A stretch of 64,000 bases of DNA from Mucilaginibacter paludis DSM 18603 (GCF_000166195.2 NZ_CM001403.1:124001-188000), one strand, 5' to 3'; numbered from the stretch's first letter, positions 9,840 to 17,452 are shown. Notes: a model not told the origin generated them from the letters alone. Made by a program: numbers and translations.

Positions 9840-10222
9840 TGTTCGGACAGTTTAGTGATGATCGTGAGTAGCTGGTCTACCTTATTGCCTGTTACCCGGT
9901 ATTGCTCGGCTGCCCCCAATGCCTGCAATAGTTTTTGTTCCTTTTCGGGGAAGGTGTTGAATTGCTTTGTGATCTGGTTGATGTTGATCCCAATGGAACG
10001 CAGTTCCTTGCGGATGCCTGAAAGTTCTTCGGTAAGCAGGTCTAATGACTGGTTCCTTTGCCCGATAATGACTGGCCTTTCATGGAGTATGTGGCGTACC
10101 AGCTCGCTCATGTTCTGGCAGGATGATTGGTTCAACAGCTTATTAAGCTCATTGAATTTGGCATCATTGACCCTGGTCTTGATCTCATGTTTCAATATTT
10201 CTTTATCTGCACGGCTCATCAC
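9824..10222 (-). CDS. mobA: MobA-type relaxosome accessory protein
   Basis: A 132-aa protein. The N-terminal half (KHEIKTRVNDAKFNELNKLL, then NMSELVRHILHERP) resembles ribbon-helix-helix proteins of relaxosomes. The C-terminal half is helical, with the signature LRSIGININQITKQFN typical of the MobA/MobC relaxosome family. It probably binds oriT and helps the relaxase open the DNA. The gene is first in a three-gene mob operon and lies 82 bp from the hairpin region proposed as oriT. The tandem Met start at 10220-10222 is chosen because it is the first one; Met2 is equally possible. Confidence 0.85.
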   Translation of the reverse strand: MMSRADKEILKHEIKTRVNDAKFNELNKLLNQSSCQNMSELVRHILHERPVIIGQRNQSLDLLTEELSGIRKELRSIGININQITKQFNTFPEKEQKLLQALGAAEQYRVTGNKVDQLLTIITKLSEQWLPK

Positions 10223-10303
10223 TTACACTGGTATTAACTGACATTGCTTCTTTAGTTCATGACATCATTAATTACCCCCGTGCCGACTTCGGAGGCAAAA
10301 CGG

Positions 10304-10367
10304 GCAAGATGGTTTGGGCACTTTTGTGCACAAACGTACATCTTGCTTAACACGGCGACCGTGTTAA
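10304..10367. other. oriT: Candidate oriT: extended imperfect hairpin plus second inverted repeat
   Basis: GCAAGATG (10304-10311) pairs with CATCTTGC (10339-10346). Inside it GTTTG (10312-10316) pairs with CAAAC (10331-10335) and GCAC with GTGC around a TTTT loop, giving 17 paired bases interrupted by one mismatch and a 3-base bulge. Immediately next comes a second perfect inverted repeat, TTAACACGG (10347-10355) and CCGTGTTAA (10359-10367). The region sits directly upstream of mobA, the expected oriT position. The nick site itself cannot be assigned. Confidence 0.6.
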
Positions 10368-10387
10368 TAGCAGTGGCATCCAGGTGC

Positions 10388-10669
10388 TTAAAGCTTCGTT
10401 TCGTCGTCATATTTATCATTCTTATCTGAAGTCAGAAACTCCTTTAAGGCCCGGATATTGATCTCTTTTAAGGTCATCTCATGCTCAACTCCATAAGCTT
10501 TTACCTGCTTTAAAAGGATCTTCGGTATCCAGTTATTGAACTGCATCTCTTCCTCTTTTACCGGCTCGGTCTTAACCGGCTGTACCTGCTGAATCGGTGT
10601 CTGAGGTGTGGTTTCCTTTTTCAGCTTGTCGGCAAGGTTGCCCAGTTTGTTTTTATAATCTTCCATCAC
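10388..10669 (-). CDS. Small putative DNA-binding protein encoded after ParA
   Basis: A 93-aa protein. Residues about 1-40 are Pro/Gln/Lys-rich and look disordered. The C-terminal half (WIPKILLKQVKAYGVEHEMT, then LKEINIRALKEFL) has a beta-alpha-alpha pattern like ribbon-helix-helix proteins. It lies downstream of parA, separated by a cluster of CTATAATTCTATA-like repeats, so a centromere-binding (ParB-like) role is plausible. In Bacteroides conjugative elements a small protein follows the ParA homologue in a similar place. No confident family assignment is made; the tandem Met start leaves a one-residue ambiguity. Confidence 0.65.
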   Translation of the reverse strand: MMEDYKNKLGNLADKLKKETTPQTPIQQVQPVKTEPVKEEEMQFNNWIPKILLKQVKAYGVEHEMTLKEINIRALKEFLTSDKNDKYDDETKL

Positions 10670-10679
10670 ACACAGGTTT

Positions 10680-10823
10680 CTATAATTCTAAAATGAACAG
10701 ATTTTGCAGCAGGTATAGAATTGCAGGTTTATAGTTTTCTAACTTCATAGAATCTTAGATCTATAGAATTATAGGGTTCTGCAATGCTATAATTCTATGT
10801 TTATGCATTCCTATAATGCTATA
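10680..10823. repeat. Cluster of CTATAATTCTATA-like repeats (putative parS or operator)
   Basis: Copies or close variants occur at 10680-10692 (CTATAATTCTAAA), 10712-10724 (inverted), 10761-10774 (CTATAGAATTATAG, near-palindromic), 10787-10799 (CTATAATTCTATG) and 10811-10823 (CTATAATGCTATA). A partial CATAGAAT lies at 10746-10753. The cluster fills the gap between the parA stop and the next small gene, and its last copy overlaps the parA stop codon. A partition site bound by the small protein is the simplest reading. Confidence 0.55.
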
Positions 10824-11430
10824 CTTCATGGGTAAGGTGGTGAACAACTTCTTCCGCCAGGGAGGTGATTTCTTCTTTTGCTTTTTGATCTTTCCCATTG
10901 ATTACCCCGGAGGTAATGATGGAACTTGCAATACTCACGCGGTCATGGATCATCGTCTTTAGTATTGGCGTATCCATCGTTGCTAACAGGTCAATGACAT
11001 CTTTGGTTATACCGGCTCTCGGCTTGACAATATTGAGAATAATGACCGCTTTTAACGATGGTGTTTTCGCCTGGGCTTCTTTGATGAGGCGCAGTGTTGA
11101 ACGGATCGCCATCACATCAAAAAAGCCTGCCTTTGTTGGCACTATGATCAGATCAGAATTTTCAAATAATTCAGGTAATCTATTGGACAAATATGGTGGC
11201 GTGTCAACTATTATTAAGTCGTAATCAAGTTGCCGGATATTTTGAAGCCGGTTTTCACCGACTATGGATAGTTGCGGAAAGTCATCTTTTATATGGAGGA
11301 TGCTTCCCTGCGGGTCAATGTCAACTAATCCTACGGATAGCTGATCCTGGAAACAAAGTGCAAGGTTGATCGCAAGGGTACTTTTGCCTACTCCACCTTT
11401 CTGGTGCGCTATGGTGATAATTTTTGCCAT
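10819..11430 (-). CDS. parA: ParA-family partition ATPase
   Basis: About 203 aa from ATG at 11428-11430 (MAKIITIAHQKGGVGKST). This start places the deviant Walker A motif KGGVGKST at residues 10-17, as in family members. An upstream in-frame ATG at 11485-11487 would add 19 unlikely residues inside the iteron-like tract. Other ParA motifs are VGLVDIDPQGS (Walker A' Asp) and LIIVDTPPYLS (Walker B). ParA ATPases place or stabilize plasmids and integrative elements on the nucleoid. It lies between the rep-like gene and the parS-like repeats, which supports maintenance of an excised circular form. Confidence 0.9.
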   Translation of the reverse strand: MAKIITIAHQKGGVGKSTLAINLALCFQDQLSVGLVDIDPQGSILHIKDDFPQLSIVGENRLQNIRQLDYDLIIVDTPPYLSNRLPELFENSDLIIVPTKAGFFDVMAIRSTLRLIKEAQAKTPSLKAVIILNIVKPRAGITKDVIDLLATMDTPILKTMIHDRVSIASSIITSGVINGKDQKAKEEITSLAEEVVHHLTHEV

Positions 11431-11468
11431 GATTTTTAATATTATAGTTCGTAATTCCATTGGTTTTA

Positions 11469-11593
11469 TTTTCCCATTTTTTCCCATGTTCGTTTTTGAA
11501 ACGCATTAAGCAGTTGACAAACAATACCTTGTGGCGATCACTTTTCCCATTTGCCGAAAAAGTGGGAAAAATGGGAAAACGGGAAAAATGGGA
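11469..11593. repeat. Iteron-like TTTTCCCA/TGGGAAAA array (candidate replication origin)
   Basis: The octamer TTTTCCCA occurs at 11469-11476, 11479-11486 and 11542-11549. Its complement TGGGAAAA occurs at 11563-11570 and 11572-11579, with variants CGGGAAAA at 11580-11587 and TGGGA at 11589-11593. Local spacing is 8-10 bp. The array lies between the RepA-like gene and parA, as iterons do at replicon origins. Function is inferred from position only. Confidence 0.5.
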
Positions 11594-11598
11594 CGGTT

Positions 11599-12570
11599 TC
11601 AGGTATCATCGATCTTCAACCATCGGTGTATCGTACTTTTCCCCTTCCCTAAAATCTTCGCGATCTCCATGATATTCTTACCCTGCGACCGTAGCGTTTG
11701 GGCCATATCTTTCTGCTCGTCTTTCTCTTTTAACCCGCTGATGCCAACATGCTCCGCCTCGTTTACATCATCTTCTACCAGTTCAAACCACAAGGTTTGC
11801 GGGTTTAGCCTGATGAGTTTGGCGCTTTCGGATTCTTCAAAGTGTCGTGATTTTCCCCGTTTCAGAATGCGTAGATTTTTATCCTGGCAACTGCGCCGAA
11901 GGAAAAAATCACCATCGGCCAGGTCGGTTTTGATGCCGGAACCACTTTGCAGATCACTGTCGGTTAACTGGCCGGAACTGTGCTTTCTAAAGTGGTCGGT
12001 AAAGATCAATGCGGCTTTGGAGGTATCACAGAATGCCAGCAGCATGTTCATGATCCGCGTGGTCTCCTTATTGTTGTTGGTGTCGGAGGCCGTAAAAGCC
12101 ATCCTTAAATTATCCAATACGATTAACCTGGGTTGCAGTTTTTGTACAATACCTGCCAGCGAGATCAATTCATTTTCAAGCCCGGCACGGGTGGTAAAAA
12201 CCATTGCTTTAAATTGATCACCTACCGGGTGCGGTAGATGCTGGTAAAGCCGCTTGCTTCTTCTCCGCATGGTATTGGCGGTCAGTTCGTGGTTAATGTA
12301 TAGGGTGTTGCCATGAAGGTTGATCTGCTCCCCTAAAAAGCTATCCCATTCGCCTGCCACGGCAATACATAATTGCATACATAACCAGGACTTGCCTACG
12401 CCCCGCTGTGAAGGGAAATGGATTAACCCTTCTTCGGGTACATAAGGCCCGAAAAGCATTTTAGGCTCGTTCAGGTATTCACCTTCTTCTGATAGCTTCT
12501 TCATAGAACTATAAGAGGTCTGGGTTTGGTAGTACACCCCCTCGGTCAGTTTTTGTGACCTTTGTTTCAT
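11599..12570 (-). CDS. RepA-like AAA (RecA-fold) ATPase with C-terminal HTH
   Basis: A 323-aa protein. A Walker A-like SQRGVGKSW lies at about residues 54-62 and Walker B LIVLDNLRMAF at about 150-160. The motif LIFTDHFRKHSSGQ follows near 190-203. These match the RepA/RSF1010-type helicase-like ATPases (AAA_25) of mobile elements. The last 35 residues (AQTLRSQGKNIMEIAKILGK, then GKSTIHRWLK) form a helix-turn-helix, suggesting it binds specific DNA such as the adjacent iteron-like array. It overlaps the upstream small gene by 4 bp (ATGA type). A replication-initiation helicase role for the excised element is likely. Confidence 0.8.
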   Translation of the reverse strand: MKQRSQKLTEGVYYQTQTSYSSMKKLSEEGEYLNEPKMLFGPYVPEEGLIHFPSQRGVGKSWLCMQLCIAVAGEWDSFLGEQINLHGNTLYINHELTANTMRRRSKRLYQHLPHPVGDQFKAMVFTTRAGLENELISLAGIVQKLQPRLIVLDNLRMAFTASDTNNNKETTRIMNMLLAFCDTSKAALIFTDHFRKHSSGQLTDSDLQSGSGIKTDLADGDFFLRRSCQDKNLRILKRGKSRHFEESESAKLIRLNPQTLWFELVEDDVNEAEHVGISGLKEKDEQKDMAQTLRSQGKNIMEIAKILGKGKSTIHRWLKIDDT

Positions 12571-12824
12571 CTCAGCCGGTTTAATTTCAATTGGAGGGAT
12601 AATACCCGCGAACGTTGAATATCATAAATCCAGTTGCCAGCTACCGTCTTCCAGTTTTTGATAGGAGTGCCTGACTGTGTTTTCCATTGGTGGGCTGCCT
12701 GGTAATGAAAGAATGCTTCGGCTTCTTTGGCTGTCATACCCTGCTGGTCAAAATAAATAATGACATGCGGGAGTATGGGCGGTACGCTCCGGCCATGCCC
12801 GGTTAATTTTAGATTCTTGTTCAT
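12567..12824 (-). CDS. Small replication-module protein of unknown function
   Basis: An 85-aa protein. Its central segment (HVIIYFDQQGMTAKEAEAFF, then HYQAAHQWKTQSGTPIKNWK) resembles the short conserved C-terminal module of phage and plasmid replication proteins, in which an aromatic/Trp-rich stretch describes a cut-down helical domain. It overlaps the RepA-like gene by 4 bp and follows the HTH gene by 9 bp, so the three are one operon. Function is not recognized beyond that context. Confidence 0.65.
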   Translation of the reverse strand: MNKNLKLTGHGRSVPPILPHVIIYFDQQGMTAKEAEAFFHYQAAHQWKTQSGTPIKNWKTVAGNWIYDIQRSRVLSLQLKLNRLR

Positions 12825-12833
12825 AATAGATGA

Positions 12834-13163
12834 TTATTGGTCAAGCAACTTCCCGGAATCTAACATCTTTTGAATATCTTGATAGGAGTAGTAGATCATC
12901 CCACCAATTCTTGTATAGGGGAGTATCCCTCGTTTTCTAAGGCTATATAGTTTACCTGTCGATAAACTCAATAAGTCCCTGACCTCTTCGGATTTCAGCC
13001 AGTTTTTTACCTGTTGGCCATTGTTGTTGTTTACAACTTCAACCATAATTTCCTTTATATCTTTTATCAAAGTCGTTCGGAAATTGAAGAGGTCATCAAC
13101 CGTCAATAATTGATCTCTGCTCACCCCTGAGTTCTCTCGATATTTTTTATCTATTCTACCCAT
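12834..13163 (-). CDS. Helix-turn-helix (excisionase/MerR-like) protein
   Basis: A 109-aa protein. Residues about 56-105 (VKNWLKSEEVRDLLSLSTGK, then LYSLRKRGILPYTRIGGMIY) match the HTH_17/excisionase fold common next to Bacteroidota tyrosine integrases. The N-terminal half is helical and polar. It is the first gene of the putative replication operon and lies upstream of a terminator-like hairpin that separates it from the integrase. It could be a directionality factor for excision or a regulator of the rep operon; the sequence does not separate these. Confidence 0.8.
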   Translation of the reverse strand: MGRIDKKYRENSGVSRDQLLTVDDLFNFRTTLIKDIKEIMVEVVNNNNGQQVKNWLKSEEVRDLLSLSTGKLYSLRKRGILPYTRIGGMIYYSYQDIQKMLDSGKLLDQ

Positions 13164-13261
13164 GTCACATTATATTTATGCGACAAAGCTGGCAGGGATT
13201 ACCAGTACTTTTTCACAATTTTGACCAACTTGGGTGAAATAATTTTATGGTAAAAGCACAA

Positions 13262-13290
13262 AAAAAGCTATGCAGGCAGCATAGCTTTTT
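13262..13290. terminator. Bidirectional intrinsic terminator
   Basis: AAAAAGCTATGC (13262-13273) and GCATAGCTTTTT (13279-13290) form a perfect 12-bp stem with a 5-base loop and A/T-runs on both sides. It lies 41 bp past the integrase stop codon and upstream of the HTH gene. Confidence 0.8.
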
Positions 13291-13331
13291 AAATAAAATA
13301 GATGTTTTTTATGATACCTATTGCATTACGC

Positions 13332-14588
13332 TTACGTTAAGGCGTTTTCAATACTTGATGCAATGATGCTGTCGTCAATTTCAGCAAGATAAGTCGTTGT
13401 TTGTGTTTCTGTTTCATGACCCAATGCTTCCTGAATAATTTTGACATCAACGTCTTTGCTACGTAAGTTAGTTGCGAACGAGTGCCTGGCTACATAGGAA
13501 GTAAGCGTTCTTTCTAAACCAATATCCTTTGCCATGTCCTTTAAATCTTCATTTAAGTCTTTTAGCGCACTTTCAATTCGCTGGTCAATTTTTCTCGCAG
13601 TGCTATGTGTGCTATTTAATATTGGGAAAACATACCCAGCGTCACTTTGCATAGGGTAATTTCTGAATAGTGCGATAATTGCAAGCGCTTTAGGATGAAG
13701 TTTAAAATCATAGTCTCGCTTATTTTTTGAACGCCGATAGCTGATGTCTGCACCCTCAATATTTTTTTTATGCTTTAAAAGAGCCATATCGGTAAAATTC
13801 ATTCCCCGGCTGTAGTAACTGAAAAGGAAATATTTCTGCGATCTAAAATGACGTGTGTTAGGTTCGTAGGTTAGTTTTTCAATGGATTGAATATAGTCTG
13901 CACTAACTGCACGTTTTTTTGTTTTGATTTTTTTATAGGCCTGGAACTGAATATGATTCTTTGGATGATGATCTTTATGGCAGTACCCCTTTTTTATGGC
14001 TTTATTCCATACACCATAAAATGTTCTTAGATAAAAGCTGTAAGTACTTTCTGTCTTTATGTTAGTTGTCAGATACTTTTCATATGCTTCAAAGTCGTCA
14101 ACAGTAAATGCATTGAAAAGCTTGTCTTTTTCAAATACCTTCATCAAATTAGCTTTGCTGCTGGATAATATATCCGCGGGTCCAGGCTTACCAGCTTCCT
14201 CCAAATTTTTTATTAAGACATCATACCACTCGTATAATTTCAATTTTGAAGGTGCTGTCTTTTCAATAGCTACTTTCTTCTTGTTTTTAATTTTCTGTTT
14301 GATTTCCTGGAGTGTAATATCGCGACCTTCACTGCCCGCTAATTTGATCTCAAACTTTACATCGTCAATTAAGTTGTTAATCTTTGAAATGACGCTGGAA
14401 TATTGGGGGTGAGATTTTTGGGGAGAGTTTTTTTCGCTGTCCCAATTTTCATTTGAAGTACTAAAACCGGTACCTAAATACTTTACGTCCTTGTAAAAGG
14501 TTAGGCGTAAATAAATTGAAAATTCCCCATTTTCTAAAGCCTTATATGTCCACAAAATCGGCTCGAACACTATGTCTTCTACTTGCAT
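13332..14588 (-). CDS. int: Tyrosine recombinase/integrase of the mobile element
   Basis: About 418 aa from ATG at 14586-14588 (MQVEDIVFEPILW). The frame is open 15 codons further upstream, but those residues (RIFIKLKRWF) are atypical. The N-terminal arm-binding region is followed by a core-binding SAM-like domain (DFEAYEKYLTTN, about residues 165-280). The catalytic domain shows the first Arg in YYSRGMNFTDMALLK, the R-H pair in VARHSFATNL, the later LGHE and the nucleophilic Tyr in TTTYLAEID. It lies next to the tRNA-Ala fragment at 14761-14803, so it presumably catalyses integration there. Confidence 0.93.
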   Translation of the reverse strand: MQVEDIVFEPILWTYKALENGEFSIYLRLTFYKDVKYLGTGFSTSNENWDSEKNSPQKSHPQYSSVISKINNLIDDVKFEIKLAGSEGRDITLQEIKQKIKNKKKVAIEKTAPSKLKLYEWYDVLIKNLEEAGKPGPADILSSSKANLMKVFEKDKLFNAFTVDDFEAYEKYLTTNIKTESTYSFYLRTFYGVWNKAIKKGYCHKDHHPKNHIQFQAYKKIKTKKRAVSADYIQSIEKLTYEPNTRHFRSQKYFLFSYYSRGMNFTDMALLKHKKNIEGADISYRRSKNKRDYDFKLHPKALAIIALFRNYPMQSDAGYVFPILNSTHSTARKIDQRIESALKDLNEDLKDMAKDIGLERTLTSYVARHSFATNLRSKDVDVKIIQEALGHETETQTTTYLAEIDDSIIASSIENALT

Positions 14589-14599
14589 AAACCACCTCT

Positions 14600-14653
14600 T
14601 TAGTTTTATAAAGATACGAAAAACTAAAACCAAACTAAAACTAAAAACTAAAA
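14600..14653. repeat. ACTAAAA direct repeats near the attachment site
   Basis: ACTAAAA occurs at 14623-14629, 14634-14640, 14640-14646 and 14647-14653. An inverted copy, TTTAGTTTT, lies at 14600-14608. The repeats lie just upstream of the integrase start and within about 110 bp of the tRNA-derived attachment site. They could be arm-type integrase or directionality-factor sites, or an int operator. Confidence 0.4.
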
Positions 14654-14760
14654 TTCAATGAATGAAGATGTCTATGTTTCAATGTTAAACAATTGATTTA
14701 CAATAAAATGAAAATAAAATACCTGCAAATAAAAATCGATGAATGTGTGAAAATATTGCA

Positions 14761-14803
14761 TGGCATGCAAGAGGTCATCGGTTCGACTCCGATATTCTCC
14801 ACC
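14761..14803 (+). tRNA. 3' fragment of tRNA-Ala(GGC): right attachment site (attR)
   Basis: The sequence from the anticodon GGC (14762-14764) through the T arm (ATCGG TTCGACT CCGAT) to the acceptor end ATTCTCC ACC matches the 3' half of a bacterial tRNA-Ala. The 5' half (D arm and a GGGGAAT-type acceptor strand) is missing; element-like AT-rich sequence precedes it. A partial tRNA of this kind beside an integrase is what integration into a tRNA 3' end leaves on the side away from the restored tRNA. The intact tRNA-Ala should lie to the left, outside the window. Confidence 0.8.
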
Positions 14804-14806
14804 TTG

Positions 14807-14846
14807 AAAAAAAGGCACTTACAAGATATCGTAATTGCCTTTTTTT
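14807..14846 (+). terminator. Intrinsic terminator downstream of the tRNA-Ala fragment
   Basis: AAAAAAAGGCA (14807-14817) is complementary to TGCCTTTTTTT (14836-14846), which ends in a T-run. It begins 4 bp after the tRNA 3' end and is probably the original tRNA-Ala terminator left in the flanking chromosome. Confidence 0.7.
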
Positions 14847-14871
14847 ATGCCCGTGCACACGATTTGCACAC

Positions 14872-15180
14872 TTAGTTTTTAAACGATTTACCACTACAAA
14901 TAAAAGGCAAAGTAAGCGTACTGTCTCGTCTTTTTAATACAACCTGGTAGCTTCCTTTATCTTTTAAAAGGGTATCGTTATTTAGAAATTTCTCATAAAT
15001 TGGCAATAGCCCACCGCTTCCCTCTCTGTAACAATGGGTTTCTCCGCTATCCAAGTCCTTTCCAGTTAAAAACACTATTTCACCGTTATGTGATTTAGAA
15101 TATAATACCAGGTGAAATTGGACGTCATTCTTAAATGCATTAGCATAGTCGTTACAGCCATATTTAGGTTTGAGCATCAT
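14872..15180 (-). CDS. Hypothetical protein
   Basis: A 102-aa protein of mixed beta-strand character (VQFHLVLYSKSHNGEIVFLT, then YQVVLKRRDSTLTLPFICSG). No signal peptide or family motif is recognized. It lies immediately outside the tRNA-derived attachment site and could be a truncated chromosomal gene, since its stop codon is only 69 bp from the tRNA fragment. No partner gene is adjacent. Confidence 0.5.
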   Translation of the reverse strand: MMLKPKYGCNDYANAFKNDVQFHLVLYSKSHNGEIVFLTGKDLDSGETHCYREGSGGLLPIYEKFLNNDTLLKDKGSYQVVLKRRDSTLTLPFICSGKSFKN

Positions 15181-15312
15181 ATATTACAAACAAGCCAAAT
15201 ACTACCTGCGCGACATATTTAATTATTGTTATTTCTTCTCTTTCCACTTCGTTTCAATTTTTTACCCTGGCGCAAGAAAAAGCCACATCGGTATTACTTT
15301 TATAACCATCCA

Positions 15313-15441
15313 CCGCTACCGCAAACATACTAACTCGATTTAACCAATCTATTAAAGCCTACAAATCTATTCACGATGCGTACCTCGTCCCTGCTATATA
15401 CTTACCCATGGTGAAACACAAGCAAGAACGATTGCGGTATC
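15313..15441. mobile_element. Degenerate MITE-like element
   Basis: The segment starts CCGCTACCGCAA and ends ATTGCGGTAT. Its interior (TACAAATCTATTCACGATGC) is recognizably the interior of the MITE-like family described at 19597, 26029 and 31244. The termini are eroded, so this is an old copy. The rest of the 15181-15481 gap holds nothing recognizable. Confidence 0.6.
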
Positions 15442-15481
15442 AAACGAGACGATATAACACATAGCAAATACTATTCACTAA

Positions 15482-15943
15482 CTATTTATTATAGAAATCT
15501 TTTCGCCTCTTATAATATTCTTTTGTTTCACCTATTGGTAACCCTATCAAAACAGCACTTTTCTCTTCCCAATTATTAGGGTATTTTTCCTTATTATACA
15601 AAAATATGATGTCGTGGGTAGAGGGGTTATCAAAATCTTTTTCCTGAAATTCTAAACTTATCTTTAGTTTTTTATGACTAATTCTCCATGAATTATACAT
15701 ATTGAGGTAATATAGTACTATAGATGTACTAATTCGTTCAATGTCAATACGATGAAAGTTGTCCTTTGGAGCATCTATCTTCTTCAAAAAGAAGCCGAAA
15801 ACCAGCTCAAAATTAGATAAAATAATTTTTCTTATATAATCAGTATGCTGATCTATTAGTAATACATTTCGCTCGTTTGATCGAACCCGAACATTTCCGT
15901 TTTCAGATGTTATTTCCACATCAAGATCATTTAATCCCACCAT
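15482..15943 (-). CDS. Hypothetical protein
   Basis: A 153-aa soluble protein without a signal peptide, with alternating helices and strands (ERNVLLIDQHTDYIRKIILS, then LKKIDAPKDN). No family is recognized. It has low GC like the immunity genes further right, but no toxin-like gene adjoins it; an oxidoreductase remnant lies directly upstream. It is probably a real gene because the frame is long, ATG-initiated and has normal Bacteroidota amino-acid usage. Confidence 0.6.
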   Translation of the reverse strand: MVGLNDLDVEITSENGNVRVRSNERNVLLIDQHTDYIRKIILSNFELVFGFFLKKIDAPKDNFHRIDIERISTSIVLYYLNMYNSWRISHKKLKISLEFQEKDFDNPSTHDIIFLYNKEKYPNNWEEKSAVLIGLPIGETKEYYKRRKDFYNK

Positions 15944-15957
15944 AGTGTAAAGTTAAC

Positions 15958-16576
15958 AGTGTTTGGCCTGCAGAAGAAAATAAAGGCATCAGGCGAGTGC
16001 GAATTTTGGATTACCCGCTTTAATAATGGATTTTTAAAGTGTTCGCTGTATTCCCTACAGCTTAAGTGCAGGTATTTGTTAAACGTACCCATATATGGAA
16101 GCATCCTTAGCACCGATTTAAGCCGATGCCATATATTGCTAATTCTATTGCCTCATAAGTCGATACCCGGAGCGTGGATAGCTTATACAAATTGCCCATA
16201 AACAATTGCATCTCTTTTTCATCCTCCGCGGCCTTGGTGAGCATTTTGTTTTCCAACCGATCAAAATCAGAGAAAACACTTAACTGCTTTCCGATGTCGT
16301 CTTCGGCTCTAAAAAACTTTTCGTGGTTTAAAAATTTATTTCAACCAAGTCAATTATTTCGTTCCACCTATCATAAACACTACTCTTGGGCCCGCCTATC
16401 CAGCAACCATTGTACGTATAGGTCTACGGTATAAGGTCCTGCTACCATGATGCCCCTCCCCGCCGGGCGTGCTGTTCATTTCATAAATAGTTACCTGGTA
16501 GTCGTTCATACCAAGATAACAGCTCGCGCAAAGCCCGGCCATATCCCCCCCCTATAACGATCGCTTTCTTTTCCAT
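15958..16576 (-). pseudogene. Decayed FAD-dependent oxidoreductase (phytoene-desaturase-like), N-terminal remnant
   Basis: From ATG at 16574-16576 the frame reads MEKKAIVIGGG, a Rossmann FAD-binding start. A slip in the G-run then moves to a second frame reading DMAGLCASCYLGMNDYQVTI and YEMNSTPGG. Other frames continue with YTVDLYVQWLLD, SSVYDRWNEIIDLVEINF, NHEKFFRAEDDIGKQLSVFS and finally EHFKNPLLKRVIQNS. The order of these pieces matches the N-terminal part of NAD(P)/FAD oxidoreductases of the phytoene dehydrogenase group. At least four frame changes and a missing C-terminus show it is dead. Confidence 0.75.
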
Positions 16577-16705
16577 ACCGGATGATTTTGGATGAAAATT
16601 TGAAACCCTTGTACTTCAAAAGCAATGATCCAGATCATGACGTTGGATGATTAGCGTATCGACATAAAAAACAAAACAGGCAATAGCTTTACTGAGTAAA
16701 TAAAC

Positions 16706-17452
16706 TCAATTTTTATTGCTTTCCAGCAGTTTCAACCGTTGTTCCAATTGCGCCTGGCTGTTTCGCATCTGCTGCATTTCGTTATCCTTTTCAATCAGAT
16801 ACAGTGTTAACTCTTCCACCTTTTTTATCAACACCTTATTCATTTCCCCTAAATTCAATCCATCATTCCTTACTTCCGCTGCGGATGGCACTTCGGGCAA
16901 ATGATGATTCTGATCGATATAGGATTTTAACACCGAAAGCGGCATTAATGGATAGCTTGGTTTAAAAACGTAATCGGGCCAGGCACTTTTTAATTGAACA
17001 GTAAATGATGCTGCAATAGCCTTGCCGTTAATTGCTAAATTATAACCACTCGGCACGTATGCCGTATTAACCCCCACTGTTCCATTGGTAAAAACAAAAA
17101 AATTCTCATTGGAGTTTATCGCCTTATTGGCCATTTGTGTGCTAAACCCCTGGATCTTGATAATCCCTGAATCAGTTAGTGGATTAACAAAGGCATTATT
17201 CCCATGGCCGCTATGTCTGAGAGTTAATACCGGCTTGTCAACACCGTACGTATCTCCATTTTTTATCAATGTTAACGCCGTGTTAAATTTGTTTCCCGCG
17301 CTACCCATAATAGTATTGGTAGTAACCTCAAAACTGGCTTGTGGCGTTAGCGTACCAACACCGGCGGAACCCCATGTTGGAAATGTATTTTGTGCTTTTA
17401 TGCCACTGGCGGCTGCAGATAATAAGGTGATAAGGATGAAGATTTTTTTCAT
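16706..17452 (-). CDS. Secreted protein with C-terminal coiled coil (tail-fibre-like ending)
   Basis: A 248-aa protein. Residues 1-21 are a signal peptide (MKKIFILITLLSAAASGIKAQ). The middle is beta-rich with Asn/Gly repeats. The C-terminal region has the phrase HHLPEVPSAAEVRNDGLNLG followed by a coiled coil (KVEELTLYLIEKDNEMQQM). This ending is common in Bacteroidota secreted proteins that resemble phage tail-fibre chaperone ends. Function is unknown. No operon partner adjoins it. Confidence 0.75.
   Translation of the reverse strand: MKKIFILITLLSAAASGIKAQNTFPTWGSAGVGTLTPQASFEVTTNTIMGSAGNKFNTALTLIKNGDTYGVDKPVLTLRHSGHGNNAFVNPLTDSGIIKIQGFSTQMANKAINSNENFFVFTNGTVGVNTAYVPSGYNLAINGKAIAASFTVQLKSAWPDYVFKPSYPLMPLSVLKSYIDQNHHLPEVPSAAEVRNDGLNLGEMNKVLIKKVEELTLYLIEKDNEMQQMRNSQAQLEQRLKLLESNKN

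Noticed and set aside
6579..14588. Full conjugative transposon with its own mating channel
   Set aside because: Only coupling protein, relaxase and accessory genes are present; no TraA-TraQ-type channel genes appear in the window, so mobilizable rather than self-transmissible is the supported call.
14700..14803. Complete tRNA-Ala gene
   Set aside because: The D arm and 5' acceptor strand are missing; AT-rich element sequence precedes the anticodon region, so only a 3' fragment is present.
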